DNA of 64,000 nucleotides from Vibrio penaeicida. GTDB lineage: Bacteria > Pseudomonadota > Gammaproteobacteria > Enterobacterales > Vibrionaceae. The stretch lies in the NCBI RefSeq assembly GCF_002933855.1, contig NZ_BFAQ01000024.1, forward strand, positions 90,129 through 154,128, written 5' to 3'. A model generated the notes under the pieces. The model was not told the origin of the DNA and did no database searches. It saw only the letters and a list, made by a program, of their open reading frames with translations. Below are positions 1 through 10,842 of this stretch, piece after piece; the first letter of the stretch is position 1, and every line of letters starts with the position of its first letter. Made by a program: the position numbers and the translations under genes.

Positions 1-1
1 G

Positions 2-667
2 GAAGACTTAAAAGCTCAAGCCGCAGGGCCTATTGAGAACCCAAAAGAGATGGCGTTCACCCATACCTTAGCGATTGATACGATAAAATCGATTCCTGGT
101 TATCAAGCATTGTTTAAAGATGCGTTTGGGAAAAGCAGCTTTGGTATCGATGAAATTACGGTTGCTATAGCGGAGTTTGAGAAAACACTGCGCACACCTA
201 ATTCGCCTTTCGACTTGTGGCTAACAGGTCAATCGGATGCGATATCGGATGTACAAAAAGAAGGGTATGCACTGTTCAAACAAAAAGGTTGTACAGCTTG
301 CCATAGCGGTCCTTTATTAGGTGGCCAGAACTATCAGAAAATGGGGTTGGTTAAGCCGTTTGCGACGGATAACCCCGACGAAGGTAGAAAAGCGATAACT
401 GGTAAGGAGTTCGATAAGTTTGTTTTCAAAGTACCGACGCTGAGAAACATCGAACTTACCTACCCCTATTTCCACGATGGTTCGGTTTGGGATTTGAAAA
501 AAGCCGTCAAAACCATGGCGGATATACAGTTGGGGCAGGCACTAAGTGATGATGAAGCCGAAAAAATCACAGAGTTCTTGAAATCTCTGACTGGCGAGCA
601 GCCGCGTATTACGCTTCCTCTACTGCCGCCTTCGAGTTTTGACACACCTCGACCAGATGTTGGTTAG
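2..667 (+). CDS. di-haem cytochrome c peroxidase, C-terminal part (cut by window edge)
   Basis: This is the C-terminal 221 residues of a periplasmic di-haem peroxidase of the CcpA/MauG family, which reduces hydrogen peroxide with electrons from small c-type cytochromes. The reading frame is open from base 2, so the ATG at base 50 is internal and the true start lies left of the window. The leading residues (DLKAQAAGPIENPKEMAF) are typical of the family. A haem-binding CTACH motif is encoded at 290-304, and the YFHDGSVWDL stretch near the end is also family-typical. The N-terminal signal peptide and first haem site are not visible. A strong hairpin terminator follows, so it is transcribed separately from radC. 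Confidence 0.9.
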   Translation, partial: EDLKAQAAGPIENPKEMAFTHTLAIDTIKSIPGYQALFKDAFGKSSFGIDEITVAIAEFEKTLRTPNSPFDLWLTGQSDAISDVQKEGYALFKQKGCTACHSGPLLGGQNYQKMGLVKPFATDNPDEGRKAITGKEFDKFVFKVPTLRNIELTYPYFHDGSVWDLKKAVKTMADIQLGQALSDDEAEKITEFLKSLTGEQPRITLPLLPPSSFDTPRPDVG

Positions 668-731
668 TGGTATCGACAGATAAACAACGAATTTTGCTAA
701 AGACTGTGTTTATCTAGTTGCAGAGTTTGTT

Positions 732-771
732 AATAGAGAGGGCGCCGCGCTCTCTCTATTCTCATCTTTTT
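732..771 (+). terminator. intrinsic terminator after the peroxidase gene
   Basis: AATAGAGAG at 732-740 pairs with CTCTCTATT at 752-760, with a GC-rich inner stem. A T-rich stretch follows (five T at about 766-771). It lies 65 bases past the peroxidase stop and ahead of radC. Confidence 0.75.
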
Positions 772-915
772 AGTTCCTCCTAACATGAGTGTGGAATTTA
801 CTGATTCCTCAATTTCATAAAGATCATCGCTCGCTCGAAATTTACTGTTTGGTAATTGATATAAAACGACATTCTCTATCCAATGAGCCTCATTGTTCTT
901 TTACAGGTCGTTTCG

Positions 916-1590
916 ATGAGCATCAAAAATCTTCCGTCTGAATCTCAGCCTAGAGAAAAGCTACTTAACCAAGGCCCTAGTGCGCTAACCGATGCTGAAT
1001 TACTGGCTATTTTTCTGAGAACCGGAATCAAAGGCACCAATGTGATTGAATTGTCCTCTCAGCTATTAGATGAGTTCGGTTCGCTGCGAGCCCTCTTTTC
1101 AGCAAGCCAAGAAGACTTCTGCCAGAAGAAAGGGCTAGGGTCAGCCAAATTTGTGCAGCTAAAAGCGGTTATTGAGATGACTCAGCGTTATCTTGGGGAA
1201 ACCCTAAAACGTGGTGATGCGCTGACGAGCCCTGAACACACAAAACTTTATCTTTCTAGTATTTTGCGCGATAGGCACAGAGAAGCCTTCTATATACTGT
1301 TTCTAGATAACCAGCATCGTGTGATTCAAGATGAAGTGTTATTTGAAGGGACTATTGATGCCGCAAGCGTTTACCCAAGAGAAGTGGTTAAAAGAGCACT
1401 GCACCATAACGCGGCTGCGCTCATTTTAGCGCATAACCATCCTTCTGGCGTTGCAGAGCCAAGCCAAGCGGACAGGAGAATCACTCGGCGGTTAACAGAT
1501 GCAACTGCACTGGTAGATATTCGGATCTTGGATCACTTTGTGATTGGAGATGGAGAGGTGGTTTCGTTTGCGGAAAGAGGGTGGATATGA
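916..1590 (+). CDS. radC: RadC family JAB/MPN-domain protein
   Basis: RadC is a conserved bacterial protein of the JAMM metalloprotease fold. It was once linked to DNA repair, but its biochemical role is unsettled. I chose the ATG at 916 rather than the in-frame upstream ATG at 883. It gives the usual MSIKNLP start and the usual length of 224 residues. A helix-hairpin-helix-like N-terminal part (about 1-100) precedes the JAB domain, whose metal-binding signature is visible: HNHPSG at 173-178, then S183 and D186. In Vibrio and E. coli radC lies just before rpmB-rpmG, as here. The 370-base gap that follows contains ribosomal-protein promoters. Confidence 0.95.
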   Translation: MSIKNLPSESQPREKLLNQGPSALTDAELLAIFLRTGIKGTNVIELSSQLLDEFGSLRALFSASQEDFCQKKGLGSAKFVQLKAVIEMTQRYLGETLKRGDALTSPEHTKLYLSSILRDRHREAFYILFLDNQHRVIQDEVLFEGTIDAASVYPREVVKRALHHNAAALILAHNHPSGVAEPSQADRRITRRLTDATALVDIRILDHFVIGDGEVVSFAERGWI

Positions 1591-1693
1591 ATATTGAGCA
1601 CCGTTTTCTCGCCGAAACTGCGCTTAAAATAATAGAGAATCGCGATAAGGCATACTGAGTCGGCTTTTAGCGTGTTTTGAGCTCACATTTTAG

Positions 1694-1721
1694 TTGTCTG
1701 CTAGTCAAAATCTGCTATCAT
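1694..1721 (+). promoter_or_regulatory. possible upstream promoter for rpmBG
   Basis: TTGTCT at 1694-1699 and TATCAT at 1716-1721 are separated by 16 bases. It would be a second, more distal start for the ribosomal-protein operon. The assignment rests on sequence match only. Confidence 0.4.
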
Positions 1722-1802
1722 CCCCGCACTGAAATTTATGAACCTCAATCAGCTCTGCCTAAAAAAGATCACGAAAACCTGTAAAAAGGATCTGTTCGGG
1801 TC

Positions 1803-1831
1803 TTGAGCAATGCATATCAAGTTAGTATAAT
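1803..1831 (+). promoter_or_regulatory. sigma70-type promoter of rpmB-rpmG
   Basis: TTGAGC at 1803-1808 and a perfect TATAAT at 1826-1831 are 17 bases apart, giving an expected start near 1838 and a leader of about 120 bases before rpmB. The 1591-1960 gap holds this site, the weaker match at 1694, and no convincing gene. Confidence 0.7.
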
Positions 1832-1960
1832 GCGCGACCTTTGATAGCCTTGTATGGGTATTCCATAACGGTATTTGGCCTCCAGTCTTCTTATATGATA
1901 GATAGAGAGGTTCGGCCACCAAGGTTGATATCGAGCTGAAACGATTTGGAGAAGACATTC

Positions 1961-2197
1961 ATGTCCCGAGTATGCCAAGTAACTGGTAAGCGTCCTGTAA
2001 CGGGTAACAACCGTTCACACGCACGAAATGCTACCAAGCGTCGTTTTCTGCCGAACCTACAAACTCATCGTTTCTGGGTAGAAAGCGAAAAGCGCTTTGT
2101 TAAACTACGTCTAACTGCTAAGGGTATGCGTATTATTGATAAGAAAGGCATCGATGCTGTTCTTGTTGATATCCGTGCTCGTGGCGAGAACGTATAA
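1961..2197 (+). CDS. rpmB: 50S ribosomal protein L28
   Basis: This is ribosomal protein L28 (bL28), a small basic component of the large subunit. The ATG at 1961 gives the standard [12 protein letters not shown] start and a 78-residue product. A GGAG ribosome-binding site sits at 1948-1951. The frame can be opened five codons earlier, but that start would lie inside the binding site. The family-typical [18 protein letters not shown] stretch is clear. rpmG follows after 13 bases, so the two are co-transcribed as in other gamma-proteobacteria. Confidence 0.98.
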   Translation: MSRVCQVTGKRPVTGNNRSHARNATKRRFLPNLQTHRFWVESEKRFVKLRLTAKGMRIIDKKGIDAVLVDIRARGENV

Positions 2198-2210
2198 GAG
2201 GAATTGAACA

Positions 2211-2378
2211 ATGGCTAAAGGCATTCGTGAGAAAATCCGTCTAGTATCTTCTGCTGGAACTGGTCACTTCTACACAACTGACAAAAACAAACGTAACATG
2301 CCAGGCAAATTTGAGATCAAAAAGTTTGATCCAGTTGTACGCAAGCACGTTATGTACAAAGAAGCGAAAATCAAGTAA
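2211..2378 (+). CDS. rpmG: 50S ribosomal protein L33
   Basis: This 55-residue protein is ribosomal protein L33 (bL33), beginning [20 protein letters not shown]. It lacks the four zinc-binding cysteines of the C+ form, so it is the zinc-independent form normal for this group. An AGAGGAA ribosome-binding site lies in the short gap after rpmB. A textbook terminator follows 28 bases past the stop. Confidence 0.98.
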   Translation: MAKGIREKIRLVSSAGTGHFYTTDKNKRNMPGKFEIKKFDPVVRKHVMYKEAKIK

Positions 2379-2406
2379 TTGATTTCCAAGTTCTTTGCTA
2401 GTGTTT

Positions 2407-2435
2407 AAAAACCCAGTCAATCGACTGGGTTTTTT
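2407..2435 (+). terminator. intrinsic terminator of rpmBG
   Basis: An A-tract leads into ACCCAGTC (2411-2418), loop AATC, GACTGGGT (2423-2430) and a T-tract to 2435. The A- and T-tracts make it potentially active in both directions, so it could also stop the convergent gene that ends at 2518. Confidence 0.9.
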
Positions 2436-2517
2436 ATTACCTATATAACTCACTTCCAAGCGCAAGTTAACTAGGCATCACAAATTGTGTTGTGACTAAA
2501 ACTCATTTAAGCACCAA

Positions 2518-2988
2518 CTACAGAAAGGGGAATAGATAACTCTTTTCTACCGATACTGCTACCCATTCTTTTTGCCAATTTTGAAGCAGCCAAAAGCTTG
2601 GGGTTTGGTAAAATGTGATTCTTTCCGGTTCTTCGACACCGACATACCACACCTCTAACGTTCTGGCGGGAGGGAGGTTTCCTTTCAACTTATCGTACGT
2701 ATCTGAATCCACCTGAGTACCGGTTAGCTCTGTCCATCGAAGCGCAGCTTGTAAAGGGTCGATAGCCAGTTGGCGTGTTGAATTCCATTCATTATCGACA
2801 TTTTCAAGTGACCATTGAGCAAAATGCAAGGCACTTGGCTTTTCATTCGGGCTAATAACATAAGGAAGCGTATTGGTTTCACCAAGCCCAAAGTGCTTTC
2901 TTAATACACTTGGTGCATTGATAACGGCAATAAATGCCAAGATCGATAAGATCAGAATGTTGTTCCAGCCACGACGGGAAAGCTTCAT
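2518..2988 (-). CDS. membrane-anchored hypothetical protein
   Basis: I do not recognise a named family. The product is 156 residues with a basic N-terminus (MKLSRRGW), one hydrophobic segment at about residues 9-27 that should anchor it in the inner membrane, and a mostly soluble remainder rich in aromatic residues near its end. I chose the ATG at 2988 because a GAGG ribosome-binding site lies just upstream. An in-frame TTG at 3000 is a poorer start. It is divergent from mutM, with only 80 bases between them, and convergent with rpmBG. No enzymatic motif is visible. Its position next to mutM gives no clear functional hint. Confidence 0.75.
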   Translation of the reverse strand: MKLSRRGWNNILILSILAFIAVINAPSVLRKHFGLGETNTLPYVISPNEKPSALHFAQWSLENVDNEWNSTRQLAIDPLQAALRWTELTGTQVDSDTYDKLKGNLPPARTLEVWYVGVEEPERITFYQTPSFWLLQNWQKEWVAVSVEKSYLFPFL

Positions 2989-3068
2989 TGAATGCCTCAA
3001 ACAGACGTATTTTGAGTATAATCATAACCTCGTTCCCGATATACCGACAGCCTAATCAAGGAATTAAG

Positions 3069-4378
<1,310 letters not shown>

Positions 4379-4487
4379 TTACTCGCTTGCTTTTATTCAT
4401 TAATCTGCTGTCATCATAGCAAAAAACACTCAAACTTCGCTATGTAACTGGGTATCATGTGTGGCGAACCACAGTGCGGAAAATAAG

Positions 4488-5519
4488 ATGAAAAAAATAC
4501 TGGTTATTCGAAACGATAAGATAGGCGATTTTATGTTGGCATGGCCGAGTATCGCGATGCTAAAACAATCAATGCCTGATGTAGAAGTTACCGCACTTGT
4601 CCCTGGCTATACCAAAGCATTAGCAGAGCTTTGCCCTTGGATTGATTCTGTTATCGTCGATTGTGGTTCAAAAGCGGCGAAGCAAGAAAAAACGGAATTG
4701 GTGAAACGAATAAAATCGGAGCAATTTGACGCTTCAATTAATTTATTCTCTACCTCTTACAACGCGTCACTGGTATGGAAAGCCAAAATTCCCTATCGGC
4801 TTGCACCCGCAACGAAAATTGCCCAGATTTTTTACAACAAACGAATCAAACAGAAACGTTCACAATCGGCTAAACCCGAGTATGAGTACAATCTCGATCT
4901 TGTTCGCTCATTTTTATCGGATATCGGAGGTAAGATTGTTGAGCCTAACGCACCTTATTTGACGATAACGCCAGATGTTTTAGCTGCGCAAAAGAGCAAA
5001 CTGACTAGGCAATTAGATATCTCCCAAGACAAACCTTGGGTTTTTGTACATGCAGGCAGCGGCGGTTCGGCAAATAATCTTTCATTGGAACAGTATTCAG
5101 CGTTTATCAAAAATTTGCAGGTAGATAGAGAATACATTCTCACGGCTGGTCCGGGTGAAGAAAGTAAAGCCATGGAATTACATGCTTTGGTGTCCGATCT
5201 TGGTGTGAAATCAGTGGTATACAGCAAAAATGATGGGCTGGTCGATTTTACCTATTCCATTGCCTGTGCAGACATGTTTATTGCGGGCTCGACGGGACCC
5301 CTTCATATAGCAGCAACGTTGGATGTACCCACGGTCGGGTTCTTTCCTAGCAAGCGCTCAGCAACGCCACTTCGCTGGCGACCCATTAATTCAGAAGGCA
5401 AGCACATTGCTTTTTGCCCACCTGAAGCCAGCAGTAAAGATCAGCAAGAAGATATGTCTCGTATTGATGTGGCGGAATGCGCCGAGCAAGTGAAGAAGTG
5501 GTGGGCAGATATAGAATAA
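4488..5519 (+). CDS. GT9 heptosyltransferase-family LPS core transferase
   Basis: This is a glycosyltransferase of family 9, the family of ADP-heptose:LPS heptosyltransferases that build the inner core on the cytoplasmic face of the inner membrane. The ATG at 4488 gives MKKILVIRNDKIGDF, the standard N-terminal motif with the conserved D-x-IGD. An upstream GTG at 4461 is in frame but less likely. The product is 343 residues. The C-terminal half carries the expected GSTGPLHIAATLDVPTVGF nucleotide-sugar site. The acceptor cannot be told from sequence. It is the first gene of the core cluster and converges on the WaaE-like gene. Confidence 0.88.
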   Translation: MKKILVIRNDKIGDFMLAWPSIAMLKQSMPDVEVTALVPGYTKALAELCPWIDSVIVDCGSKAAKQEKTELVKRIKSEQFDASINLFSTSYNASLVWKAKIPYRLAPATKIAQIFYNKRIKQKRSQSAKPEYEYNLDLVRSFLSDIGGKIVEPNAPYLTITPDVLAAQKSKLTRQLDISQDKPWVFVHAGSGGSANNLSLEQYSAFIKNLQVDREYILTAGPGEESKAMELHALVSDLGVKSVVYSKNDGLVDFTYSIACADMFIAGSTGPLHIAATLDVPTVGFFPSKRSATPLRWRPINSEGKHIAFCPPEASSKDQQEDMSRIDVAECAEQVKKWWADIE

Positions 5520-5550
5520 ACTGCCCTTTAGTATAGGGTTTAGTCACCCA

Positions 5551-6339
5551 TTATTTATAATGAGAATCGTTATCTCTCGCCCACAAATCTGCGTATTTGA
5601 TAAAGGTAGAATGCGCGGATAATAAAGCAATCAAGAATCCTTGTTTCCCATCTAAAAAACCTCGCTTTAGTACGTACATTTTCATAAAACAGGCAAGCGC
5701 ATGAACCACCCCTTGAGACAGCGACGCTTTTTTTCCTTTAGCTTGCCTTTGATCCGCCCAAGCTTTGCCGTAACCGGCTGACTTAACGAGGTAATGGTTG
5801 AGGTTTTTGTAGGAGTAGTGAAGGATATCACCATCGAGCTCTGCCACTTTACATCCGTCGGGAATAACGACTGATTCATGAACGAGGTTGTTGTTGTACG
5901 TTGTTAGCTTATTGGGGTAGAGGCGGACATGTCGATAGTACCAGCCGGAATGTTTTAGGAATCGACCGAAGACCCAAGTTAACTCATTAAGATTAAAAAC
6001 GGTGTTATTGGGGGCATTTTCTAACATATCAAGAATATTGCTTTTTAATGTTTCATCAATACGCTCGTCTGCATCAACGGCGAGAATCCAATCGCATTCC
6101 GTATAGCTCTGGGCAAGTTGCTTCTGCTTGCCAAAACCCGGCCAATCCGAATTGATAAAGAATTTGTCGGTGTATTGTTTCGCGATAGCTTCAGTTTTGT
6201 CTGCGCTACCTGAATCAACGATCACGATTTCATCAACCCATGTCAGGCTTTCTAAGCAGTCTTTGAGGCTGTCTTCTTCATTTTTGGTAATGATGACCGC
6301 AGCAATAGTCGCGCGGTTAGATTGGGAAAGCTGCGTCAT
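5551..6339 (-). CDS. waaE: WaaE-like GT2 LPS core glycosyltransferase
   Basis: This is a family 2 glycosyltransferase resembling WaaE/KdtX, which adds a glucose to heptose I of the LPS inner core. The GT-A features are clear: an AAVIITKNEEDSLKDCLESL start, VDSGSADKT, and a DADER metal-binding motif. The ATG at 6339 overlaps the stop of the upstream GT9 gene as ATGA, which argues for translational coupling and for this start over the GTG at 6357. The product is 262 residues. The sugar and the acceptor are inferred from the family, not shown. Confidence 0.8.
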   Translation of the reverse strand: MTQLSQSNRATIAAVIITKNEEDSLKDCLESLTWVDEIVIVDSGSADKTEAIAKQYTDKFFINSDWPGFGKQKQLAQSYTECDWILAVDADERIDETLKSNILDMLENAPNNTVFNLNELTWVFGRFLKHSGWYYRHVRLYPNKLTTYNNNLVHESVVIPDGCKVAELDGDILHYSYKNLNHYLVKSAGYGKAWADQRQAKGKKASLSQGVVHALACFMKMYVLKRGFLDGKQGFLIALLSAHSTFIKYADLWARDNDSHYK

Positions 6340-7388
6340 AATTTCTGTTCTCTGCACACACGGTTAAACATTGCGATGACATCTGTCGACGGGATGTTAG
6401 CCATCGCTTTTTCGTCTTTGACACGCGAGCGCCAAGGTAATTGAGATGGATTCTTTTCCGTCTGTTTTTCTATCTCTTGTGCCCATACACTGACAACATA
6501 ATCCTGATACAAATAAGGACCTGTCCGAGCTGGGTTGTGGTGGGCATACAGCCCGATCACTGGGGTATTCATTGCATTTGCCATATGGGTCGGACCCGTA
6601 TCAGGTGCAACCACCAAATCACATTGATCAAGTAGAGCTAGCATCTCCAGCAAGCTGCTTTTACCCACTAAGTCGGTGACTGGTTTCTTTAACGATTGAA
6701 GAATTGACTGGGTTAGCTTTTGTTCCACAGACGATGGGCTACCAGCAAGAATAACGTTCCAGCCCAATTTCTCCGCATGATTGATGAGATCGACATAGCC
6801 TTGAATAGTCCAGTTCTTATAGGCTTTACTTGCACCCGGAACGATCACTAGATTACGTTTGTCTGCAAGTAAATGGCTTTGTGCCCAAATACCAGCCGAT
6901 TCTGGATAAGAAAGATCCCATTTAGGAGAGCTATCCGGTATACCTAATACTTCATTAAAGGCTATCAACCCATCTAAAACGTGAGTTTTTTCGGGTGATG
7001 GTACTTTGGTATCGGTAAACCAATGTTGCCCATCTTGACTGCGGATTTTGTCAAAGCCCAACTTGTGTTTGGCTTTAATACCTAAGGTAACAATGCTAGC
7101 TCTGATGGCGTACTGCATGTGCAATAAAGCGTCAAACTTTCTTCCTTTGAGTTGCTTCCATACCGATACATAGCCACGCCATCCTTGCTTTTTGTCGAAA
7201 ACAATGACCTCTATGTTGTCAATAGATTCAAGTAATTGCGCTTCGAGCTTTCCTGTTATCCACGTTACTTGCGTTTCTGGCCAATACTTTTGAATAGCTT
7301 GAACCGCAGCAATCGTGTTACAGACGTCGCCAATGGCAGATAAACGCAAGACACAGATAGAGGTGGGCGGGCTTGTAAAAAGCGTCAT
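6336..7388 (-). CDS. GT9 family LPS core transferase
   Basis: A second family 9 glycosyltransferase, 350 residues. The N-terminal CVLRLSAIGDVCNTIA motif is typical of heptosyltransferases, and the C-terminal APDTGPTHMANAMNTPVIGLY motif is the family's donor site. Vibrio genomes carry such a gene at this spot, often called WaaC- or WaaQ-like, but I cannot assign the exact linkage. It is translationally coupled to the WaaE-like gene (ATGA overlap) and diverges from kdkA across 95 bases that must hold both promoters. Confidence 0.85.
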   Translation of the reverse strand: MTLFTSPPTSICVLRLSAIGDVCNTIAAVQAIQKYWPETQVTWITGKLEAQLLESIDNIEVIVFDKKQGWRGYVSVWKQLKGRKFDALLHMQYAIRASIVTLGIKAKHKLGFDKIRSQDGQHWFTDTKVPSPEKTHVLDGLIAFNEVLGIPDSSPKWDLSYPESAGIWAQSHLLADKRNLVIVPGASKAYKNWTIQGYVDLINHAEKLGWNVILAGSPSSVEQKLTQSILQSLKKPVTDLVGKSSLLEMLALLDQCDLVVAPDTGPTHMANAMNTPVIGLYAHHNPARTGPYLYQDYVVSVWAQEIEKQTEKNPSQLPWRSRVKDEKAMANIPSTDVIAMFNRVCREQKL

Positions 7389-7483
7389 AGTGAAAGAAAG
7401 TTCTTTGATAAGTTGCTAAGGATTATGCAGTTAAGCTTTAAGAATGTAAAATCGACCCACGGTTTTCTCACCTTCTATAAATC

Positions 7484-8200
7484 ATGATTAAGACCCACCG
7501 CAGCAAGAATCAAAAAATATGGTATGACAGCAGTGTTATTCATCATGATTTAGATCGCTTGTTCGACATCAACTATTGGCAAAATCAAAACAAAGTAATT
7601 GGGCAAGCCAGTGGCAGAGGGACAACATGGTTTGTTGATTTGGGAGAGACACACGCTGCATTGCGACACTATCGGCGTGGTGGGCTATTTGGCAAACTCG
7701 TTAAAGATCAGTATGTGTTTACGGGGTTTGACAAAACCCGCAGCGCATTAGAGTTCTCATTGCTTGGCTTAATGCGTAAAAATGGACTTAATGTTCCTAA
7801 ACCGATCGCAGCCAACGCTCAAAAATCAGGGCTGACTTACCGAGCTGACATCATCACCGAGAAGATAAAAAACGCCAGAGACTTGGTGGACATTTTAAAA
7901 TCCGAGCCATTAGAAGCACGGCACTATCAGAAAATTGGCCGAGAGATCCGTAAAATGCATGATCTTGGTATTAACCACACTGATCTAAATATCCATAATA
8001 TTTTGATGGACGAGCAAGAAAAATTTTGGATCATCGATTTTGATAAATGCTTCCAGCAAAGCGGTGAGAACTGGAAGCAAGGGAACTTGGATAGGCTGAA
8101 GCGATCTTTTGAAAAGGAAGTTCAAAAGAAAGAGATCGTTTTGAACTTCCACTCGTGCTGGACGTGTGTTAATGAAAGCTATAGTAACCATAAAAGCTGA
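7484..8200 (+). CDS. kdkA: Kdo kinase
   Basis: KdkA phosphorylates the first Kdo (3-deoxy-D-manno-octulosonic acid) of the LPS inner core at O-4 using ATP. Vibrio and Haemophilus cores have a single phosphorylated Kdo. The product is 238 residues, normal for the family. The kinase-like catalytic loop HTDLNIHN (H165-N172) and the metal-binding IDFDKC (about 184-189) are visible. The gene is divergent from the GT9-waaE pair and convergent with waaL. Its presence predicts a mono-Kdo, phosphorylated core, fitting the single waaA nearby. Confidence 0.93.
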   Translation: MIKTHRSKNQKIWYDSSVIHHDLDRLFDINYWQNQNKVIGQASGRGTTWFVDLGETHAALRHYRRGGLFGKLVKDQYVFTGFDKTRSALEFSLLGLMRKNGLNVPKPIAANAQKSGLTYRADIITEKIKNARDLVDILKSEPLEARHYQKIGREIRKMHDLGINHTDLNIHNILMDEQEKFWIIDFDKCFQQSGENWKQGNLDRLKRSFEKEVQKKEIVLNFHSCWTCVNESYSNHKS

Positions 8201-8227
8201 TAGAAGTACCCATCAAGCTCTAACTGG

Positions 8228-9451
8228 CTAAGTGTCTTTAATATCTTGTTCATCGCTTTCTGTGCACATTGCCATAAAAATAGCGGTGAACGTGACATAA
8301 AGCAGAATTCCAGAATGATGATTTAGATATGTTTGTGTTAAGAAATAGCCCATTAACAATGCAATATGGCACCCACCCATAACGGCAAAGTGAGCTTTAT
8401 CCGTATTTTTATACCGTTGGTATTGCTTTTTAAAGTACCAAATAGGGGCAATGCACATTGCAAGTATTGCAGCTAAGCCAATGATACCTCTCTCTTGAAA
8501 TGCATCTAGGTATTGGTTGTGAGCGTTTGAATACAACACCGCAGACTTTCCCACTGCACCTACATCAACGAGCTTCTGTTTTTCAGGCATTAAGTTATGA
8601 TAGCCAGTCCCCAAGATAGGAAATTCTGTGCCTATATATATGGCAGCTTTCCAAAGCTCTAATCGTACAGATGATGAATTTTGACCTCCATTCTGTAATT
8701 CATAGCTTATTGCACCAATTCTTTTTTCAATAACTGGGTATGTGCTTAGCGCTACTAAAGAAATAAAAGCCAAAGCAATGAAAGCTAAGCGCTTGGTTAT
8801 AAATTCTCTATAGTGCCATATTAAGAGTATGATAATAAATGGAGAAATAAGCCAAGCGCCTCTACCTCCAGATAACAAACTTGCTCCAATTCCACCACAT
8901 GAGCCAATTGCAGAAATGAGTGCAAAAGGTATATTTCTTTTCTCTATAAAGTAAAACATGCTGACCAAAGAGAGAATGCCCAATGTCATTGCCATTCCGC
9001 TTGCCTGAATAGGCATATACCCCAAATCTCCAATAGCACGTACATTTAGAACAAAATGCATATAAATAGCGATAACACCAGTAATTACACCTCCAAGGCT
9101 AATTCCTAGTACTACCCAACTGACTCTTGGACGATATGCCATAAGAAAGGTAACTATTGGCAAAATAAGCAAGACTCGGTTGGGAATATCTAATTGTTTT
9201 GATGGACCATCAAAAATTAAATATGAAACGACAATAGAGACAAAATAACTCAAGATAAACCAGTATGTGTAAGTTATTGGTTTATTGTTAACTAATTTCC
9301 TGGCTTTGGTGTAGAGAGCTAAAGAAACTAATGAAATAGAAATGGGTAGCCAAGAATAACTGTGTGACTGAATCAACATAGTTATGGGATAGAGAAAAAC
9401 GAGGATGGATGAAAGCAATACTAGCTTTTTGTGACATCTATTTATTTGCAT
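8228..9451 (-). CDS. waaL: O-antigen ligase family protein
   Basis: WaaL is the inner-membrane enzyme that moves polymerised O-antigen from undecaprenyl diphosphate to the lipid A-core in the periplasm. The 407-residue product is highly hydrophobic, with about ten to twelve predicted membrane segments. It has the large periplasmic loop containing SNAHNQYLDAFQERG, a hallmark of the Wzy_C/ligase family. The GGRGAW motif in the middle is also typical. Location in the core cluster supports a ligase rather than a polymerase. The separate Wzy candidate is at 48986. Its presence suggests that at least part of the polysaccharide made by this window ends up on LPS. Confidence 0.88.
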   Translation of the reverse strand: MQINRCHKKLVLLSSILVFLYPITMLIQSHSYSWLPISISLVSLALYTKARKLVNNKPITYTYWFILSYFVSIVVSYLIFDGPSKQLDIPNRVLLILPIVTFLMAYRPRVSWVVLGISLGGVITGVIAIYMHFVLNVRAIGDLGYMPIQASGMAMTLGILSLVSMFYFIEKRNIPFALISAIGSCGGIGASLLSGGRGAWLISPFIIILLIWHYREFITKRLAFIALAFISLVALSTYPVIEKRIGAISYELQNGGQNSSSVRLELWKAAIYIGTEFPILGTGYHNLMPEKQKLVDVGAVGKSAVLYSNAHNQYLDAFQERGIIGLAAILAMCIAPIWYFKKQYQRYKNTDKAHFAVMGGCHIALLMGYFLTQTYLNHHSGILLYVTFTAIFMAMCTESDEQDIKDT

Positions 9452-9558
9452 ATGCTTTACATTGCCTTAGTGATAAATATTAATCGCGGATATTTTTAGC
9501 AAAACTTTTGCCTTTCATTCAGTAAACTAATTGTGAGTGACAATTATATTTTTATTGC

Positions 9559-10842
9559 TCATAGTGTACACGCGGTATTTTTGGTGATTGCTTTCAGTGA
9601 AAGGTTTAACGCTCCACGACTTTTTTCTATGAAAGCCATAGCATTAAGCCCGGCTTGCTGAGCTTCTTGGTCTGATGTTAAGAATACTGTCAAGCTATCG
9701 ACCAAGTCCGTCGAATCTTGAATAATCTTGGTAGCATTAAGCTTGTGGAGCTCTTTTGTTATTTCCAGAAAGTTATAATAGCTTGGACCAATAATCGTGG
9801 GTTTTCCTAATGCAGCTGGCTCCAACAGATTATGCCCACCCACTTTATTCCCCAATAAGCTACCACCTATAAAGCACACATTTGCTGCTTGCATCAATAT
9901 CAGCATTTCGCCCATGGTATCACCCAAGTACACTTGTTGATCGCTAAAATCATGGTTTGGTTGTGTTCTTCTTACGACCTTTAAGCCTTCTGCCATACAA
10001 AGGTTAAACACGGCATCAAATCTTTCTGGGTGCCTCGGTACTAGTATTAGTAAGGCATCTGGTAGTTTCTCTAATAGCTTTTTATGTGTATCTATTATTT
10101 GCTCATCTTCACCTAAATGTGTACTGGCCGCTATCCAGATGGGTCTTTGAATACCAATCTTGTCTCGAAGAAGATTACCTTCTCTTACCGTGTTCTCTGT
10201 TACCTTGATGTCAAACTTAATTGAGCCAGTGATCTGAACTTTCTTATCGCTAACCCCAAGCTTTACGAAGTTATCTGCGTCTTCGCCGTGTTGGCATAGC
10301 ACTTGCGATATATGGTTTGCGATACCTGTAAATAAAGGTTGGACTTTTTTATACCCACGAAACGATTTATCTGACAGCCTTGCGTTCAGAACCGTAATGG
10401 GAATGCCTTTCTTTGATGTTGCGTGGATGGTGTTTGGCCATAATTCAGTTTCCACGATTATAAGCTGTGAAGGGTTAACTCTCTCTAAAAATCGTTGAAC
10501 AGAAAAGGGAAAATCGACGGGGGCGTAGCGGTGTGTGGCAAGGCTTGATAGCTTTTCTGCTTGTTCTGCTCCCGTCGGGGTTGTGGTGGTGATCAATATT
10601 GGTGTATCGGGAACGTTTTTTTTTAATTCTTTTATAAAAGGGGTTACCGCAAGGACTTCACCCACTGATACAGCGTGTATCCATATCGGGCTCACTTCAC
10701 TATCCAATTTAGGCGTCAATCCAAAATGTTCTCTCCAACGAGAACCGACAGACGGCTTGTTTTTGCGTTTCCGGAAAAGACCATAAAGTAATACTGGCGC
10801 GGCTAATGTGAGTATAACAGTGTACAAGGCTCTTGCGATCAT
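9559..10842 (-). CDS. waaA: Kdo transferase
   Basis: WaaA (KdtA) transfers Kdo from CMP-Kdo to the lipid A precursor. It is a GT30 enzyme with an N-terminal membrane anchor. The product is 427 residues and begins MIARALYTVILTLAAPVLLY, the expected anchor helix. The family motifs SVGEVLAVTPFI, VDFPFSVQRFL and FIGGSLLGNKVGGHNLLEPA are all visible. Its start overlaps the waaF stop as ATGA, so the two are translationally coupled. With kdkA nearby it is probably monofunctional, as in other vibrios. Confidence 0.95.
   Translation of the reverse strand: MIARALYTVILTLAAPVLLYGLFRKRKNKPSVGSRWREHFGLTPKLDSEVSPIWIHAVSVGEVLAVTPFIKELKKNVPDTPILITTTTPTGAEQAEKLSSLATHRYAPVDFPFSVQRFLERVNPSQLIIVETELWPNTIHATSKKGIPITVLNARLSDKSFRGYKKVQPLFTGIANHISQVLCQHGEDADNFVKLGVSDKKVQITGSIKFDIKVTENTVREGNLLRDKIGIQRPIWIAASTHLGEDEQIIDTHKKLLEKLPDALLILVPRHPERFDAVFNLCMAEGLKVVRRTQPNHDFSDQQVYLGDTMGEMLILMQAANVCFIGGSLLGNKVGGHNLLEPAALGKPTIIGPSYYNFLEITKELHKLNATKIIQDSTDLVDSLTVFLTSDQEAQQAGLNAMAFIEKSRGALNLSLKAITKNTACTL

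Noticed and set aside
1749..1958. 69-codon minus-strand open frame upstream of rpmB
   Set aside because: It covers the ribosomal-protein promoter and leader on the opposite strand. No coding signals.
10535..10786. 83-codon plus-strand open frame inside waaA
   Set aside because: It is antisense to a well-supported gene and shows no family resemblance.
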